NCBI RefSeq assembly: GCF_008254045.1
Contig: NZ_CP042425.1
Coordinates: 4,712,001-4,776,000 of the forward strand
DNA from: Limnoglobus roseus
Lineage (GTDB): Bacteria > Planctomycetota > Planctomycetia > Gemmatales > Gemmataceae
Reading direction: 5' to 3'
Length of the DNA stretch: 64,000 bases
Numbering within the stretch: the stretch's first letter is position 1; each line of letters starts with the position of its first letter. Both the position numbers and the translations under genes were made by a program. Shown piece by piece: positions 1-8,598 of this stretch. The notes under the pieces were generated by a model. It worked only from the letters and a program-made list of their open reading frames with translations. It was not told the DNA's origin and did not search any database.

Positions 1-546
<546 letters not shown>

Positions 547-750
547 GAAACACCTCGGAAAAGGATAAATGACCCGAGTTCGACGCGAGATCGAACCTGC
601 GAACAAATGACCCGACCGTGATGAGAAACGGGATGATCAGTCATCGGCCGATCGGAGTAGCAATCATGAGAATTTGAATGAATCTCACACGAACTGTCAA
701 GCAAGAAGAGGGCGAATTGTTTCCGACGGGACGAATCGTGGGCGGAAAAT

Positions 751-785
751 GCCGACGCCCACGGGTTATTCCCGCGGGCGTCGGC
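751..785 (-). terminator. Hairpin terminator after atpC
   Basis: A 10-bp perfect stem (751-760 with 776-785) lies 20 nt beyond the atpC stop. On the minus strand it is followed by a short ATTTT tract. It probably ends the atp operon transcript. Confidence 0.6.
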
Positions 786-805
786 GAATCGTATGGCCGG
801 CCGTC

Positions 806-1213
806 TTACTTCTTCGCCACCCGCCGCATGGCGGCCGCGCGGGTGATCATCTTCGCCTTCGTCGCCTTCTCCACGTCGTTCGTCGCGACGATGGCATCGG
901 CCTTGGTCTGCTCCGCGACGATCACGGCTTCCGTCAGGTCGTCCTTCTTGCGAGCGAACTGGGTCAGCACGTTCACCACGTTCTTGGCTACCTGTGCGAA
1001 ACCGCCGTCGATGAAGTAGTGCCGCGTCTCGGTGCCGTGCTTGATGCGGAGTTCACCCGGCCCGAGTTGGCCGACGAACGGCGAGTGGTTCGCCATCACG
1101 CCGAACTCGCCGTCGAACAGCGGCAGGACCACCATGTCGGCGGACTCGTCCAACACCGCCCGCTCGGGGGTGACAACGACCACCCGCAGCGTCTTGTTCG
1201 TCGCTTCAGCCAT
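806..1213 (-). CDS. atpC: ATP synthase F1 subunit epsilon
   Basis: This 135-residue epsilon subunit is part of the F1 central stalk; it couples rotation to catalysis and can inhibit ATP hydrolysis. The beta-sandwich half is visible as LRVVVVTPERAVLDESADMVVLP, with FDGEFGVMANHSPFVGQLGPGEL closely matching the family signature. The C-terminal helical hairpin is present and Ala/Lys-rich (DDLTEAVIVAEQTKADAI). I chose the ATG at 1211-1213 because the frame upstream reads through an intergenic repeat. It is the last gene of the atp operon, 106 nt after atpD. Confidence 0.95.
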   Translation of the reverse strand: MAEATNKTLRVVVVTPERAVLDESADMVVLPLFDGEFGVMANHSPFVGQLGPGELRIKHGTETRHYFIDGGFAQVAKNVVNVLTQFARKKDDLTEAVIVAEQTKADAIVATNDVEKATKAKMITRAAAMRRVAKK

Positions 1214-1225
1214 TCGCCTACCCTG

Positions 1226-1318
1226 TGAAGGGGTGAAGGGGTGAAGGGGTGAAGGGGTGAGAAGAAGCGGCGACCGATTTGTCACCCCTTCACCTTGTCA
1301 CCCCCTTCACCCCTTCAA
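1226..1318. repeat. Tandem 8-mers with inverted copies between atpD and atpC
   Basis: Four tandem copies of an octamer of the form GGGGTGAA (about 1228-1260) face imperfect inverted copies (TCACCCCTTCACC type, 1281-1318). The RNA could fold into several alternative long hairpins in the atpD-atpC gap. The intergenic region consists almost wholly of this repeat. Confidence 0.8.
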
Positions 1319-1319
1319 G

Positions 1320-2783
1320 TCACTTGCCGCCGGCCTTCTTCAGTTGTTCTTCCGCCTGGGCGGCCGCTTCTTCGATCGTGCCGACGTACATGAAGGCCGA
1401 CTCTGGCAGGTGGTCCCACTTGCCGTCCGCGATTTCCTTGAAGCTGCGGATCGACTCCTTCAGCGGCGTCACGTTACCCGGCTTGCCGGTGAACGCTTCG
1501 GCCACGATGAACGGCTGCGACAGGAATCGCTCGATCCGCCGGGCACGGGCCACGACTTGCTTGTCTTCTTCCGACAGTTCATCGACGCCGAGGATGGCGA
1601 TGATGTCTTGCAGTTCGCGGTAACGCTGGAGAATCCGCTTCACTCGGTCGGCGACCTGGAAGTGCTCTTCGCCGACGATGGCCGGGTCGAGAAGGCGGCT
1701 GTTCGAGTTCAGTGGGTCGATGGCCGGGTAGATGCCCTTTTCCGAGATCGACCGCTCCAGGTAGATGAAGGCGTCGAGGTGCTGGAACGTGTTGGCCGGG
1801 GCCGGGTCGGTCGGGTCGTCGGCCGGGACGTACACGGCTTGCACGGAGGTGATGGCCCCCTTCGCCGTCGAGGTGATGCGTTCTTGCAACTCGCCCATCT
1901 CGGTGGCGAGCGTCGGCTGGTAACCCACGGCGCTCGGCATCCGGCCGAGGAGGGCCGACACTTCCGAGCCGGCCTGGCTGAACCGGAAGATGTTGTCCAC
2001 GAACATCAGCGTTTCCGCACCCGTCGCGTCACGGAACCATTCGGCCATCGTCAGGGCCGAGAGGGCCACGCGAAGGCGAGCGCCCGGCGGTTCGTTCATT
2101 TGGCCGAACACCATCGCCGTGCTCTCAAGCACCTGCTTGGCGTCGGCCCCGACGCCGGTCATCGTTTCCTGCATTTCGAGCCAGAGGTCGTTCCCTTCGC
2201 GGGTCCGCTCTCCGACGCCGGCGAACACCGAGTAACCCTTGTACACTTTCGCGATCCGCGAGATCAGTTCTTGCAGAATGACCGTCTTGCCGAGACCCGC
2301 CCCGCCGAACAGACCGGCCTTACCACCCCGTGCGAGCGGAGTCAGGAGGTCGATAACCTTGATACCGGTTTCGAGCACTTCCGACTTCGGCGACAGTTCG
2401 TTGAACTTCGGCGGCTCGCGGTGGATCGGTCGCGTTTCCTCGTGCTTCACGGTGCCGCGGCCGTCGATCGGTTGGCCGAGCAGGTTGAACACGCGGCCGA
2501 GGGTGCCGTAGCCGACCGGCACCGACACCGGGGCACCGCTATCGACGGCCGACATGCCGCGGACGAGGCCGTCGGTGCTGCCGAGGGCCACGCAGCGGAC
2601 GCGGCTGCCGCCGAGGTGCTGCTGCACTTCGCCGGTCAGCGAGATCGGCACGCCGCCCTTGGCCGAGTCTTCGATCTTGAGCGCGTTGTAAATTTCCGGC
2701 AGGTGGCCGTCTTCGAATTCGACGTCGAACGTCGAGCCGATGATCTGCACGATTTTGCCGGTCTTCGTGGCGGTGGCAACCAT
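1320..2783 (-). CDS. atpD: ATP synthase F1 subunit beta
   Basis: This is the catalytic subunit of F1, 487 residues. The Walker A loop GGAGLGKT sits at residues 160-167 (Leu where many bacteria have Val), followed by the GERTREGNDL motif at 191-200, the Walker B strand in ETLMFVDNIFRFSQAG, and the GRMPSAVGYQPTL segment. The length is close to the 460-480 usual for bacteria; the small excess is spread through the nucleotide-binding domain. The C-terminal helical domain is intact. It lies downstream of the DUF1569 pseudogene, whose restored stop falls 15 nt before this start. Confidence 0.98.
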   Translation of the reverse strand: MVATATKTGKIVQIIGSTFDVEFEDGHLPEIYNALKIEDSAKGGVPISLTGEVQQHLGGSRVRCVALGSTDGLVRGMSAVDSGAPVSVPVGYGTLGRVFNLLGQPIDGRGTVKHEETRPIHREPPKFNELSPKSEVLETGIKVIDLLTPLARGGKAGLFGGAGLGKTVILQELISRIAKVYKGYSVFAGVGERTREGNDLWLEMQETMTGVGADAKQVLESTAMVFGQMNEPPGARLRVALSALTMAEWFRDATGAETLMFVDNIFRFSQAGSEVSALLGRMPSAVGYQPTLATEMGELQERITSTAKGAITSVQAVYVPADDPTDPAPANTFQHLDAFIYLERSISEKGIYPAIDPLNSNSRLLDPAIVGEEHFQVADRVKRILQRYRELQDIIAILGVDELSEEDKQVVARARRIERFLSQPFIVAEAFTGKPGNVTPLKESIRSFKEIADGKWDHLPESAFMYVGTIEEAAAQAEEQLKKAGGK

Positions 2784-2798
2784 GTCGTTACGTCCTCG

Positions 2799-3289
2799 TT
2801 AACCTTGTTTCGGCACCAGAAAACTTAAGTGGTGGGCCGCGTGAACCCGTTGAAGGTTCAACGCCGTCTCTTTGGTCATCGGCCCGAAAAACGCGACGGC
2901 AGGATCGACCCACTATGGGCGTCAAACCGTTCGGCCGCCTGTTTCAGTTTCGCCACCGCCCCCGCGTCGTCACCGTCCGAGGGTTTCACCGAGTTCGGAT
3001 CGGTCGGCCCGTTCGGCGGGAAGCCCTTCGCGAGAATCTTCTTCAACTGCCCCGGCCCGAAGGTATTCCTTGCGAGCCAAAGGAACGCCCGAATCGGCAG
3101 CGGCTGCTTGCCGAACCCATCCAGCGAGCAGGTCAGCCAGTACGCCAAGTGATGACAACACTGACTGAGGTCCCAGTTGCCCGCCTTGTCGTAGCCCTTC
3201 GCTAGCAGGCTCTCGGCATCACGAACTACGTCGGCAAGCGATTGAAACCGAAGTTGGCAGCGGGTAGCTGGCATCGCGAGAATCCCCAC
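2799..3289 (-). pseudogene. DUF1569 (DinB-like) gene, single-base frameshift
   Basis: The frame from 3289 encodes a DUF1569-type protein (NWDLSQCCHHLAYWLTCSLDGF, then FPPNGPTDPNSVKPSD), but after RFDAHSG it runs into a stop at 2876. One frame over, starting within 2909-2911, the expected family C-terminus continues: VDPAVAFFGPMTKETALNL, then RVHAAHHLSFLVPKQG, with a stop at 2799-2801. Restoring one G to the GGG run (CCC at 2909-2911 on the plus strand) joins the two halves perfectly, giving about 163 residues. Either the gene is truly broken or the base call is wrong. The family has a four-helix DinB-like fold with His/Cys residues; its function is unknown. It sits inside the atp operon between atpG and atpD, an unusual place. 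Confidence 0.82.
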
Positions 3290-3323
3290 TCTTCCACGGA
3301 CGTTCGGCCGCGGGAGTCGCCCG

Positions 3324-4199
3324 TTATTTGAGGGCTTCGGACCCGGCGATGAGTTCGCTGATTTCCTTCGTGATGTTCGCCTGCCGGGTCCGGTTGTATT
3401 CGCGGGAAATCTCTTTGATCAGGTCACCGGCGTTCTCGGTCGCGGCCTTCATCGCCACGCGGCGGGCGATCTGCTCGCTCACTGCCGCGTCGAGGAAGCA
3501 CTTGAACAGCCGCACTTTGAACGCCACGGGTACGAGGCTGTTCAGAATCTCGCCGGCGTCCGGCAGGAATTCGTAGTCTTCCTTCGGCCCCGTAGCGGTG
3601 GTTGTCGTCGTCGGCACGCTGGACAGCGGTAGCAGCGACTCGACCACCGGCATTTGCCGCGAGGCGGTGATGAACTTCTGGTAGCAGACGTACACCGCAT
3701 CGACTTTGCCGCCGATGTACAGGTCGATGTATTTCTGGGCGACTTCGTCCACCTGCTCGAACGAGGGCTTGTCCTCGAACTGCTGGTATTGGGCCGTCAT
3801 CGGTACGCCCTGGAACTTGAAGAACGTCGCCCCGCGACGCCCCGACACTTCCAGGTCGAACGGGATGTTGTCCGCCCGCAGTTGGCGAATCTTGATCTGC
3901 GCTTCCCGCAGGATGCCGCCGTTGTACCCGCCGCACAGGCCGCGGTTCGAGGTGCAGACGAGCAGCAGCGCCTTGTTGATCTTCGGCCGCACTTCCAACA
4001 ACGGGTGGCTGACTTCGCCCGCACTCTGGCTGAGGTCGGCCGCGAGTTCGGCGATCTTCTTCGTGTACGCCTCGGCCTCGGTCGCCCGGTCCAGCGCCTT
4101 CTTGAAGCGGGCCGTGGCGATGAGTTCCATGGTCTTCGTGATCTTGCGGATGTTCCGCACCGCCTTGCGGCGTTTCACGAGTAGTCGGAGGTTGGCCAT
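3324..4199 (-). CDS. atpG: ATP synthase F1 subunit gamma
   Basis: This is the rotor shaft of F1, 291 residues, the usual size. The N-terminal coiled-coil helix begins MANLRLLVKRRKAVRNIRKI and continues TKTMELIATARFKKA, matching the family consensus. The central Rossmann-like domain includes LLVCTSNRGLCGGYNGG, and the C-terminal helix includes EYNRTRQANITKEISELIAG. All parts needed to sit in the alpha3beta3 barrel are present. It follows atpA after a 96-nt gap filled by nested inverted repeats. Confidence 0.97.
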   Translation of the reverse strand: MANLRLLVKRRKAVRNIRKITKTMELIATARFKKALDRATEAEAYTKKIAELAADLSQSAGEVSHPLLEVRPKINKALLLVCTSNRGLCGGYNGGILREAQIKIRQLRADNIPFDLEVSGRRGATFFKFQGVPMTAQYQQFEDKPSFEQVDEVAQKYIDLYIGGKVDAVYVCYQKFITASRQMPVVESLLPLSSVPTTTTTATGPKEDYEFLPDAGEILNSLVPVAFKVRLFKCFLDAAVSEQIARRVAMKAATENAGDLIKEISREYNRTRQANITKEISELIAGSEALK

Positions 4200-4206
4200 A
4201 GGGGAC

Positions 4207-4293
4207 CAGTTTCAAGTTTCAGAGTTTCAGGTGTCGGAAGTCTATTTTCAGGCGTTCCAACAGGAAACTTGGAACGCCTGAAACTTGAAACTG
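4207..4293. repeat. Nested inverted repeats between atpA and atpG
   Basis: A 16-bp perfect inverted repeat (4207-4222 with 4278-4293) encloses a second one that includes 4251-4260 against 4269-4278 (GGCGTTCCAA with TTGGAACGCC). The arms share bases, so the two hairpins overlap and may compete. The repeats fill almost the whole atpA-atpG gap. There is no T-tract, so a simple terminator is unlikely. Confidence 0.85.
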
Positions 4294-4295
4294 CG

Positions 4296-6017
4296 TTACG
4301 CCTTGAACTGCGGCTGGAAGGTCGCAATGGCGTTGTCGAGTCGCTTCACGACTTCGTCGGTCATCTTCTTGTCCTTCGCCAGTTGCTCGCGGGCTTCCGG
4401 CATCTGTTCCTTCACAAAGGTGAGGAACTGCGTCTCCCACGCCTTCACTTTCTTGCGATCGACCTTGTCAAGCGCGCCGCTGTTGCCGGCGTAGATGATC
4501 ATGACTTGGTCGAGGACCGCCAGCGGTTTGTAGGCGTCTTGCTTCAGAATCTCGACCATGCGGTAGCCGCGGTCGAGTTGCTGTTGCGTGACTTTGTCGA
4601 GTTCCGTACCGAGTTGGGCGAACGCTTCCAGCTCGCGGAACGCGGCGAGGGCGAGCTTCAAACCGCCGGCCACCCGCTTGTCCTTCATCGCACCAATCTG
4701 GGCGTTCCCACCGACGCGGCTCACCGAGATGCCCACGTCCACGGCCGGCAGCACGCCAGCGTTCTTCAGGTCGGGTTGCAGGTAAATCTGGCCGTCGGTG
4801 ATGGAGATCACGTTCGTCGGGATGTACGCCGACACTTCCCCTTCGAGCGTCTCGATGATCGGCAGTGCGGTCAGCGAACCGCCGCTGGTCGGGATCTTCG
4901 CGAGCTTGTGACCGGGGAACTTCGCGAGGTCGTGCTTCTCGGCGTGTTCCTTGTCGAGCGGTCCCTTATAGACCTTGCCCTTTTCACCGGTGTTCCGCTT
5001 CCGCGTCGGCTCTTCGAGCGAGTTCACGGCCCAGTCGTCGGCTACCTTGCTCGCGTCGGCGTCGTTGGGGACGACCACGTACCGCTCGGCCAACTTCGCG
5101 GACCGTTCGAGCAGACGGCTGTGACAGTAGAACACGTCGCCGGGATAGGCTTCGCGACCCGGGGGGCGGCGGACCAAGAGCGACAGTTGGCGGTACGCGG
5201 CGGCTTGCTTCGACAGGTCGTCGTACACGACGAGCGTGTCCTTGCCTTCCTCGTACATGAAGAACTCGGCCATCGCGCACCCGGCGTAGGGGGCGATGTA
5301 CTGGAGCGGGGCGGCGTCGGAGGACGATGCCACGACCACGATCGTGTAATCGAGTGCGCCGGACTCGCGGAGGCGTTCGACCACGCCGGCGATCTTCGAT
5401 TCCATCTGCCCGCACGCAACGTAGACGCAGATGACGTTCTCTTCCTTCTGCGCCAGAATCGCGTCGATGGCGATCTGCGTCTTGCCGGTCTTGCGGTCGC
5501 CGATGATGAGTTCCCGCTGGCCGCGGCCGACGGGCGTCATCGCGTCGACGGCCTTCAAGCCAGTTTGCAGCGGTTGCTTCACCGGCTGACGGTCCACGAT
5601 CCCCGGGGCGGGCGATTCGAGCAACCGCCGCTTGTCCGTAATGATCGGGCCTTTGCCGTCGACCGGGTTGCCGAGGGGGTCGACCACGCGGCCGATCAGC
5701 GCCCGGCCGACCGGCACGCTGAGCAGTTGCCCCGTCGTACGGACTTCCATCCCCTCGCGAACCTTGAGGTAGTCGCCGAGGATGATGACCGACACCGAGT
5801 TTTCTTCGAGGTTGAAGGCGAGGCCCTTCACGTCGGCGTCGGGGAAGTCGATCATCTCGCCGGTCATAACACCGGAGAGACCGTAGCAGCGGGCGATGCC
5901 GTCGCCGACTTCGAGCACCTGGCCGACCTCGCGGGATTCGGACTTTTGGCCGAACTCGCCGATCTGGCGGGAGATGACGCTGATGATTTCGCCGGCGTTG
6001 ATCTTATTGGAGGACAT
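4296..6017 (-). CDS. atpA: ATP synthase F1 subunit alpha, with internal insertion
   Basis: The non-catalytic nucleotide-binding subunit of F1 is 573 residues here against roughly 500-515 in most bacteria. The Walker A loop GDRKTGKT lies at 173-180, and the arginine finger is in GISVSRVGGNAQ (R434). The extra length is in one block, about residues 310-377 (nucleotides about 4886-5090), between HSRLLERSAKL and GGSLTALPIIET, where E. coli has only a short loop. The insert is charged and Lys/Glu-rich (TRKRNTGEKGKVYKGPLDKE) and keeps frame. Otherwise the three domains look complete. The start overlaps the atpH end by 14 nt, suggesting translational coupling. Confidence 0.97.
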   Translation of the reverse strand: MSSNKINAGEIISVISRQIGEFGQKSESREVGQVLEVGDGIARCYGLSGVMTGEMIDFPDADVKGLAFNLEENSVSVIILGDYLKVREGMEVRTTGQLLSVPVGRALIGRVVDPLGNPVDGKGPIITDKRRLLESPAPGIVDRQPVKQPLQTGLKAVDAMTPVGRGQRELIIGDRKTGKTQIAIDAILAQKEENVICVYVACGQMESKIAGVVERLRESGALDYTIVVVASSSDAAPLQYIAPYAGCAMAEFFMYEEGKDTLVVYDDLSKQAAAYRQLSLLVRRPPGREAYPGDVFYCHSRLLERSAKLAERYVVVPNDADASKVADDWAVNSLEEPTRKRNTGEKGKVYKGPLDKEHAEKHDLAKFPGHKLAKIPTSGGSLTALPIIETLEGEVSAYIPTNVISITDGQIYLQPDLKNAGVLPAVDVGISVSRVGGNAQIGAMKDKRVAGGLKLALAAFRELEAFAQLGTELDKVTQQQLDRGYRMVEILKQDAYKPLAVLDQVMIIYAGNSGALDKVDRKKVKAWETQFLTFVKEQMPEAREQLAKDKKMTDEVVKRLDNAIATFQPQFKA

Positions 6018-6600
6018 AACTGGTGCCTCGCTCCATCAGTTGTGCGCGGAGGGTTTGGATGCGGGTGCGAACGGAGGTGTCGATCACCCGGTCGCCGATC
6101 TGTACGATGAGGCCGCCGATCAATTCCGGTTCGACCACGGGAACGATCACCGGCGACTTGTTCAAACTCTTTTCGAGCGTCGCCTTCAGTTGGTTGACCT
6201 GCTCGTCGCTCAGGGGCACGGCCGATTTCACCGTAACGCGGAGGCGGCCGGCGTGCTGGTCTCGCAAGTCACGGTAAACCGCGGCGAGCGACCGAACGAG
6301 TCCGAGGCGATTGTTCTGGTTCAAGACGCCGAGCAGGTTGCGGATCGGCTCGGCGCACCCGGCGAACGCCTCGCGGAGCAGCGGCTCTTTCTGCCGCTTG
6401 CTGATTGTCGGGTTGTTCAGGAAGGCTTCGACTTCCGGCTTCGTGGCGAAGACGTTCCGGATCACGTCGTCGAGTTGGTCGCCGATCTCGTCACGCTGGT
6501 TCGTCTTCGCGGCCACGGCGAGAAGGGCCTCGGCGTAAACACGGGCCAGACGGCTCCGGCTCACGCCTTCGTCGAGAACGCTATCGTGTACATTGGCCAT
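6004..6600 (-). CDS. atpH: ATP synthase F1 subunit delta
   Basis: This peripheral-stalk subunit links F1 to the b subunit; it has 198 residues, slightly longer than the usual 175-185. The N-terminal helical bundle is typical (SRLARVYAEALLAVAAKTNQ). The C-terminal segment ELIGGLIVQIGDRVIDTSVR, followed by TRIQTLRAQL, is the strongly conserved family signature. It lies between atpF and atpA, the standard position. Confidence 0.95.
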   Translation of the reverse strand: MANVHDSVLDEGVSRSRLARVYAEALLAVAAKTNQRDEIGDQLDDVIRNVFATKPEVEAFLNNPTISKRQKEPLLREAFAGCAEPIRNLLGVLNQNNRLGLVRSLAAVYRDLRDQHAGRLRVTVKSAVPLSDEQVNQLKATLEKSLNKSPVIVPVVEPELIGGLIVQIGDRVIDTSVRTRIQTLRAQLMERGTSYVLQ

Positions 6601-6618
6601 AAGAACGAGTCTCGAAGG

Positions 6619-6640
6619 GCCGCGGTCTTTCGACCGCGGC
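6619..6640. repeat. Hairpin between atpF and atpH
   Basis: A 9-bp perfect stem, GCCGCGGTC (6619-6627) with GACCGCGGC (6632-6640), and a 4-nt loop sit in the 46-nt gap after atpF. No T-tract follows. It could stabilise or punctuate the mRNA. Confidence 0.6.
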
Positions 6641-6646
6641 TCGGGT

Positions 6647-7309
6647 TCAGTTCTTCGACGGGGTAGCGCTATTCAACTCGGCCAGAGCCTCATCGACGAG
6701 CGACTTGTGGTCGTCCGCGGTCAGGTTCTTCTTCACGGCCTTCGTCGAGAGGAGCGTCGCGAGGTCCACCGCCTTCAGGTAAATTTCCTGGAGTGCCGTG
6801 TCCTTCGCCGTTTCGATCTCCCGCTTGGCACGGTCGCGTTCGGCTGCCGCTTCACGAAGACCAGTTTCGCGTTCCTTGGCCCGCAGGGCGTCGGCATCGC
6901 GGCGGGCTTCCTCAAGCATCGCCCGGACCTTGTCGTTCGCGGTCGCGAACTCGGCCTGGAGCTTCGCCGATGCTTCTTCCGCCTCGCGGCGGGCCTTGTC
7001 GGCCGCGTCCTTGACGGCGGAGAGCATCTCTTCACGCTTCTTCAAGCCCTTGACGATGTTCGGCCACGCGAAGACGTAGAGGACCACGAACAGCGCCACG
7101 AAGACGACGATCGTGTAGATCGACAAGTCCCAACGGGCAGGCAGGTCGATGAACGCCGTCGGGTTCTTCTCGTGGTCCCCGATGCCGCCGGCGACGGCCT
7201 CCGCCTTCTTCTCGGCCGGCGACGGGTGGCCCGCGTCGGCGAACGCGCTGGGCGTGAACGTCGCGAGCAACAAGCCCGTCACGATCACCGCGGTCAAACG
7301 ATGGAACAT
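6647..7309 (-). CDS. atpF: ATP synthase F0 subunit b, with signal-like N-terminus
   Basis: This is the peripheral stalk b subunit, 220 residues against about 156-170 usual. The first ~24 residues look like a cleavable signal peptide (LTAVIVTGLLLATFTPSAFA). A soluble linker follows, then the membrane helix at about 63-83 (IYTIVVFVALFVVLYVFAW) ending in WPNIVKGLKKREE, and a long Ala/Glu/Arg-rich coiled coil typical of b. The C-terminal region that contacts delta is present. Only one b-type gene is seen, so the stalk is presumably a homodimer. Confidence 0.93.
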   Translation of the reverse strand: MFHRLTAVIVTGLLLATFTPSAFADAGHPSPAEKKAEAVAGGIGDHEKNPTAFIDLPARWDLSIYTIVVFVALFVVLYVFAWPNIVKGLKKREEMLSAVKDAADKARREAEEASAKLQAEFATANDKVRAMLEEARRDADALRAKERETGLREAAAERDRAKREIETAKDTALQEIYLKAVDLATLLSTKAVKKNLTADDHKSLVDEALAELNSATPSKN

Positions 7310-7351
7310 GGTGTCACCTCCGGGAAAAAACCGAACTGGTCGAGCCAGTGG

Positions 7352-7648
7352 TTAGTTGCCCACGAAGATGGTGACGAGGCAGAGGATGAGGCTGAGAATC
7401 CCGGCCCCTTCGACCAGACCGCCGACGATCAGCATGGCAGTTTGGATCGTGCCCGCTTGTTCCGGCTGGCGGGCGATGCCGCTCATGGCGGCGTTGCCGA
7501 TGAGGCCCAGGCCCAGACCGATGCCGAGGACGCTCAGGCCCATGCCGATGGCAGCGGCCGAACCGGCGCCCGCGGCGGCCGAGGCCAGGCCAGCGGTGCC
7601 GAGAACCAACAGGAGGGCGGAGAACAGAGGGAGGATGCGACGCTGCAT
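7352..7648 (-). CDS. atpE: ATP synthase F0 subunit c, with signal-like N-terminus
   Basis: This is the c-ring subunit, 98 residues. The N-terminal ~27 residues (MQRRILPLFSALLLVLGTAG then LASAAAG) look like a signal peptide; the rest is the usual two-helix hairpin. Helix 1 is glycine-rich (GLSVLGIGLGLGLIG), the polar loop is ARQPEQ, and the ion-binding carboxylate is E80 in GGLVEGAGIL. Neither the helix-1 Gln nor the Ser/Thr after the Glu that mark Na+ enzymes is visible, so proton coupling is more likely (inference from motif). I chose the ATG at 7646-7648; the long open frame upstream is antisense to atpB codons. Confidence 0.95.
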   Translation of the reverse strand: MQRRILPLFSALLLVLGTAGLASAAAGAGSAAAIGMGLSVLGIGLGLGLIGNAAMSGIARQPEQAGTIQTAMLIVGGLVEGAGILSLILCLVTIFVGN

Positions 7649-7701
7649 GTTAAGACTCGTCCTTTGGAGGAAAACAGTCAGTAAAGGTTCCGTGGTTTCG
7701 C

Positions 7702-8592
7702 TTAGTGGGCCGGGTGCTTCGCCAGCCCAATGAAGATCGAAGTCAGGAGTGTAAACACGAACGCTTGCAAGCCCGCGACGAACAGTTCCAGGGCGCTCAA
7801 CGCGATCGACAGCAGCACGCTCACCGGGGCGATCACGTAGTAGAGCCAGCCCGGTGCCTCGTGCAGATAGCCGCCCATCGGGTCGGAAATCGGCCGCGAG
7901 ACGTACTGGATGAAGAACAGGATCATGAACAGGGCCGTGTGCCCCGCCAACATATTGGCGAAGAGACGAATGGCCAACACCGCGAGGCGAATGAACGCCG
8001 TAGCGTATTCGAGGACGGCCATCCCGATCGTAATCGTGAAGCCCATCGCCTTGATCGCCGGGCCACCTTCCAGGTGGATGTGCGGCACGAACGACTTGAT
8101 GTACTTCGCGAAGCCCATCTCCTTGATGCCGGCCGTGTGGATCACGATGAAGCTGCACAGGGCGAGGGCAAACGTCACCGCGATGCTCGCCGTGGCCGAC
8201 CCGAGGAACGGGATCATGCCGAGGAGGTTCACCAAGAAGATGAACAGGAACATCGTGGTCAGGAACGGCGTGTACCTGTCCGCCTCTTCGCCCAACCCCG
8301 GCTTCGCGATCTTTTCCTTCACGAAGTAGAGCAGCGATTCCAGCATGTTCCACATCTTGCCGCGGGGGTTGTCACCCGAGGCCATCTTCTTGCCGAGCCA
8401 AATCATAGCAATGGCCACGAGAAACGCGGCGAGGGCCAAGAAGACGTGGAACCGAGTTATCTGATAGCCCGCGATCTTCGGCAGGTATACATGGAGACCG
8501 AGGGACTCGAACAGTTCGATGTGGGGGTTGTCGATGACGTGGTGGAACGGGTCGATGTCGAGTTTTTGACCCGCGGCGGAATGTGCGGCCAT
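7702..8592 (-). CDS. atpB: ATP synthase F0 subunit a
   Basis: This is the proton-channel stator subunit, 296 residues, with five or six membrane helices. The essential arginine lies in LAIRLFANMLAGHTALFMI, and the last helix carries ALELFVAGLQAFVFTLLTSIF. The N-terminal region (IDPFHHVIDNPHIELFESLG) is the periplasmic segment common in this family. It is followed by atpE after 53 nt and preceded by the atpI-like gene after 6 nt. Confidence 0.96.
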   Translation of the reverse strand: MAAHSAAGQKLDIDPFHHVIDNPHIELFESLGLHVYLPKIAGYQITRFHVFLALAAFLVAIAMIWLGKKMASGDNPRGKMWNMLESLLYFVKEKIAKPGLGEEADRYTPFLTTMFLFIFLVNLLGMIPFLGSATASIAVTFALALCSFIVIHTAGIKEMGFAKYIKSFVPHIHLEGGPAIKAMGFTITIGMAVLEYATAFIRLAVLAIRLFANMLAGHTALFMILFFIQYVSRPISDPMGGYLHEAPGWLYYVIAPVSVLLSIALSALELFVAGLQAFVFTLLTSIFIGLAKHPAH

Positions 8593-8598
8593 GAGGTT

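Noticed and set aside
1257..2828. Open frame of 523 codons antisense to atpD
   Set aside because: Created by codon bias of the GC-rich atpD gene; no family match and the opposite strand is certain.
4269..6110. Open frame of 613 codons antisense to atpA and part of atpH
   Set aside because: High-GC mirror of atpA; composition (Arg/Asp/Val/His-rich) is typical of such shadows.
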